64,000 nt of DNA, taken from an uncultured Paraprevotella sp. (GTDB lineage: Bacteria; Bacteroidota; Bacteroidia; Bacteroidales; Bacteroidaceae). Under the pieces are notes generated by a model, which did no database searches, was not told the DNA's origin, and worked only from the letters and a program-made list of their open reading frames with translations. The translations under genes and the position numbers were made by a program. Every line of letters begins with the position of its first letter. Positions within the stretch are counted from its first letter, which is position 1. Shown here one piece after another: positions 61,496-64,000 of this stretch. Where the stretch lies: positions 37,614-101,613 of the forward strand of contig URKA01000007.1 of NCBI GenBank assembly GCA_900548345.1. The letters are read 5' to 3'.

Positions 61496-63913
61496 ATGGA
61501 ATCATATCGTCAAAAGGCAAAAGCCACTCTCTACGGCTTCTTTCTATGTCTGCTCGCCGTACTTCTCGCTCCCGCACAACTCTGCGCGCAGGAACGGGTA
61601 AAACTGTCCGGCCGCGTCATAGACGAGGAACAGAACCCCGTGATATTCGCCATAGTCAAAGCGGAAGGTCAGGCTGCCGGAACGACCACCGACATACAGG
61701 GACGCTACCAACTGGAGTTTTCTTCGGCCGATACCGTAACCATCTCTTTCAGTATGATGGGATACGAGACTAAAAAGAAAAAACTGACCCGCCCGCGGGG
61801 AGACTTGCGTCTGAACATCACCCTGCAGACCCAAAGTGTGGATATGGGAGAGGTTACGGTGAAGGAGGTACGCAGACAAATGAACAGCACGCAGAAAATC
61901 AACGCCGAGAACCTTAAACGCCTGCCTTCTACAACAGGAAACGCGGTGGAAGAACTCGTGGCCACACAAGCCGGAGTAAGCACTCACAACGAACTGAGCT
62001 CGCAATATAACGTAAGGGGCGGAAGCTTTGATGAAAACAGCGTGTACATCAACGGTGTGGAAGTGTACCGTCCCCTGCTTATCAGTTCGGGACAACAGGA
62101 AGGACTGAGCGTCATCAACAGCGACATGGTGGAAAGCATCGACTTCTCCGCCGGCGGTTTCGAGGCCCAATACGGCGACAAGATGTCGTCGGTGCTCGAC
62201 ATCACCTACCGGAAACCCAAGGACTTCGAGGCCTCGGCATCCGTCAGCCTGCTGGGAGCCGGAGTCTATGCCGGCTTCTCACGCCAGCACTTCAGCATGA
62301 GCCACGGCATACGCTATAAAACCAACCAATACCTTTTGGGTTCTTTGGAAACAAAAGGGGAATACAATCCGAGTTTCATCGACTACCAGACCTACATCAA
62401 CTGGTCGCCCAACAGAAAGTGGAGCCTCGACTTCATCGGTAACATCTCGCAGAACCAATACAACTTCACACCCACCGACCGGCAGACCAACTTCGGCACG
62501 ATGCAAGACGTCAAGTCTTTCAAGGTTTATTTCGACGGGAAGGAAGAAGACTTGTTCCGGACGTTCTTCGGCACACTGAACCTGACACATAATTTCACCG
62601 AACGGACAAAACTTTCACTGCTCGCCTCGGCCTTCATGACCAAAGAACGGGAGACCTACGACATTCAAGGACAGTATTGGCTGGATGAGACCAACACGAC
62701 GGAACAATTAGGCGTAGGCACATATATGGAGCATGCACGAAACTATCTGGACGCCAACGTAAAGAGCCTGAAACTGCTCTTTTCGCACCGCCCCAAGGGG
62801 CATCACATACAAGCCGGCCTGACCTGGAAACACGAAATCATCAAGGAGAACTCGCGCGAATGGGAAATGCGCGACTCGGCCGGATATTCCATCCCCCACA
62901 CAGGCAACCGGCTGGACCTGATATACAACCTGAGGTCGGTGAACCGAATCAGCTCCGACCGCATGGAACTGTTCGGACAAGACACATGGCGCATCGCCAA
63001 CCGTTCGGGCATCTTCTCCTTCAACTACGGCGCCCGGCTAAGCTATTGGAACTGGAACAAAGAATGGCTGTTCAGTCCGCGCGTATCGGTGGGCTATATC
63101 CCCGCATTCAACGAAGACTTCACCTTCCGGCTCGCCACCGGACTTTATTATCAGGCTCCTTTTTATAAGGAACTGCGCGACACGGTCACAGCCAACGGCT
63201 CCACACACGTGGAACTGAACCGACACATCAAATCGCAACGCTCGTTCCAGGTGGTCCTGGGCGGAGACTACAGATTCAAACTGCTGAACCGCCCCTTCAA
63301 GTTCACCACCGAAGTATACTACAAGGCACTGAGCAACCTGATACCTTATAACGTAGACAATGTAAGGATTGTATATTACGGAGGCAACTCCGGTTCCGGC
63401 TATACGACCGGAATCGACTTCAAGCTCTTCGGGGAATTCGTGGAAGGCACGGACTCCTGGATAAGTTTCAGTCTGATGAAGGCGCAACAGAAGGTGGACG
63501 GCAAGAGTTTTCCGCAAGCCACCGACCAGCGCTACAACCTGAACTTCTTCTTCAGCGATTTCTTCCCCGGCACCACACGTTGGAAAATGACATTGAAGGC
63601 ATGTATCGCCGACGGCCTGCCCTTTGGTCCTCCCCATACGGGCCTGGAACGTATGGCTTTCCGCGCGCCTGCCTACAAACGTGTGGACATCGGCATGAGC
63701 TACCGTCTGTTGAATAACGAAGACGGACGCAACCGGAAGAAATTTATCCGGCACCTGCGTAACGTATGGCTGGGCGTGGATTGTTTCAACCTGTTCGACA
63801 TCAGCAATGTAAGTTCCTACTATTGGGTGACGGACGTGACCAACCAGCAATATGCCGTGCCCAACTATCTGACCGGCCGGCAAATCAACGGACGTATCCA
63901 AATCGAGTTGTAA
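61496..63913 (+). CDS. TonB-dependent outer-membrane receptor with carboxypeptidase-like N-terminal domain
   Basis: An 805-residue outer-membrane transporter. Start: the -7 box at 61475-61482 makes the ATG at 61496 (MESYRQ) the most likely; 61487 is possible. Signal peptide about 1-32 (ending AQLCAQ). A carboxypeptidase-regulatory-like beta domain (about 35-115; KLSGRVIDEEQNPVIFAIV) precedes the plug (about 135-240; NVRGGSFDENSVYINGVEVY) and a 22-strand barrel ending NGRIQIEL. The plug shows the usual VRGG motif. No SusD-type partner follows before the window end, so this looks like a solitary receptor. The ligand is unknown. Confidence 0.92.
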   Translation: MESYRQKAKATLYGFFLCLLAVLLAPAQLCAQERVKLSGRVIDEEQNPVIFAIVKAEGQAAGTTTDIQGRYQLEFSSADTVTISFSMMGYETKKKKLTRPRGDLRLNITLQTQSVDMGEVTVKEVRRQMNSTQKINAENLKRLPSTTGNAVEELVATQAGVSTHNELSSQYNVRGGSFDENSVYINGVEVYRPLLISSGQQEGLSVINSDMVESIDFSAGGFEAQYGDKMSSVLDITYRKPKDFEASASVSLLGAGVYAGFSRQHFSMSHGIRYKTNQYLLGSLETKGEYNPSFIDYQTYINWSPNRKWSLDFIGNISQNQYNFTPTDRQTNFGTMQDVKSFKVYFDGKEEDLFRTFFGTLNLTHNFTERTKLSLLASAFMTKERETYDIQGQYWLDETNTTEQLGVGTYMEHARNYLDANVKSLKLLFSHRPKGHHIQAGLTWKHEIIKENSREWEMRDSAGYSIPHTGNRLDLIYNLRSVNRISSDRMELFGQDTWRIANRSGIFSFNYGARLSYWNWNKEWLFSPRVSVGYIPAFNEDFTFRLATGLYYQAPFYKELRDTVTANGSTHVELNRHIKSQRSFQVVLGGDYRFKLLNRPFKFTTEVYYKALSNLIPYNVDNVRIVYYGGNSGSGYTTGIDFKLFGEFVEGTDSWISFSLMKAQQKVDGKSFPQATDQRYNLNFFFSDFFPGTTRWKMTLKACIADGLPFGPPHTGLERMAFRAPAYKRVDIGMSYRLLNNEDGRNRKKFIRHLRNVWLGVDCFNLFDISNVSSYYWVTDVTNQQYAVPNYLTGRQINGRIQIEL

Positions 63914-64000
63914 CCCCCTGACTGCCTTAAGCCGGGAGCAATGGAACGCGGAATTCTAAGACCTACGCAAGAGTTTCGGTCAAAAAATAGCTTTAAATAA

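Noticed and set aside
63914..64000. A further gene at the right edge
   Set aside because: The last 87 bases contain no convincing start or continuing frame with recognisable protein.

Overview
The window looks like chromosome of a gut-type Bacteroidales bacterium, most likely Bacteroides or a close relative. The reasons are: repeated promoters of the Bacteroidota form (TAnnTTTG at -7, sometimes TTG or TTTG about 20 bp upstream), weak Shine-Dalgarno sites, a complete Na+-NQR operon, DUF5723 and DUF6250 proteins, a family PL11 pectin lyase, a TonB-dependent receptor with a carboxypeptidase-regulatory-like N-terminus, and a KdsA/KdsD/KdsC Kdo pathway. The genus call is inference. I saw no rRNA, tRNA, CRISPR array, prophage or insertion sequence. 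Most of the window is core chromosome rather than an accessory island.

Layout. 1-4 kb: end of a TPR protein, then a BlaI-type repressor, an M56 (BlaR1-like) membrane protease carrying two repeated extracytoplasmic domains instead of a penicillin sensor, and a secreted paralogue with the same domain. 4-10 kb: nqrABCDEF on the minus strand, with a rubredoxin-like domain fused to NqrC. 10-15 kb: a tamB-like gene whose natural start appears to be ATA. 15-22 kb: nucleoside deaminase, M64 peptidase, endonuclease III, phosphoglycerate kinase, a solute-binding lipoprotein and a TPR protein. 22-26 kb: phospholipase-D-like synthase, kdsD, kdsA and a MaoC hydratase. 26-32 kb: MarC protein, split chromate transporter and purL. 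32-39 kb: a lipoprotein/DUF5723 outer-membrane pair, an AAA protein with a dead and a live ATPase module, and rubrerythrin. 39-44 kb: a 1531-residue PL11 lyase with autotransporter-type repeats. 44-49 kb: hisGDCB behind a complete histidine attenuator (leader peptide with five His codons). 49-55 kb: Dabb protein, udk-mltF-Dna2-like nuclease/helicase, and a convergent HpaII-family restriction endonuclease with no methyltransferase nearby. 55-61 kb: serine dehydratase, LMW phosphatase, a DUF6250 protein and a nitroreductase-DUF2520-kdsC-maf-lipoprotein operon. 61.5-63.9 kb: TonB-dependent receptor.

The most unusual signal is non-coding. Three separate intergenic gaps (3861-3948, 14802-14867, 26111-26220) hold arrays of a degenerate unit with an ACCTGT core at a strict 22-bp period, 12 units in all. 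A fourth gap (44294-44379) holds a different A/T palindrome at a strict 21-bp period. Two further gaps hold a related long hairpin directly after a stop codon (28104-28192 and 44407-44523). These look like dispersed, helically phased elements that the protein-coding annotation does not explain. Other points of interest are the NqrC fusion, the orphan HpaII-family enzyme beside a Dna2-like protein, the M56 sensor with lipocalin-like repeats, and the ATA start of tamB.
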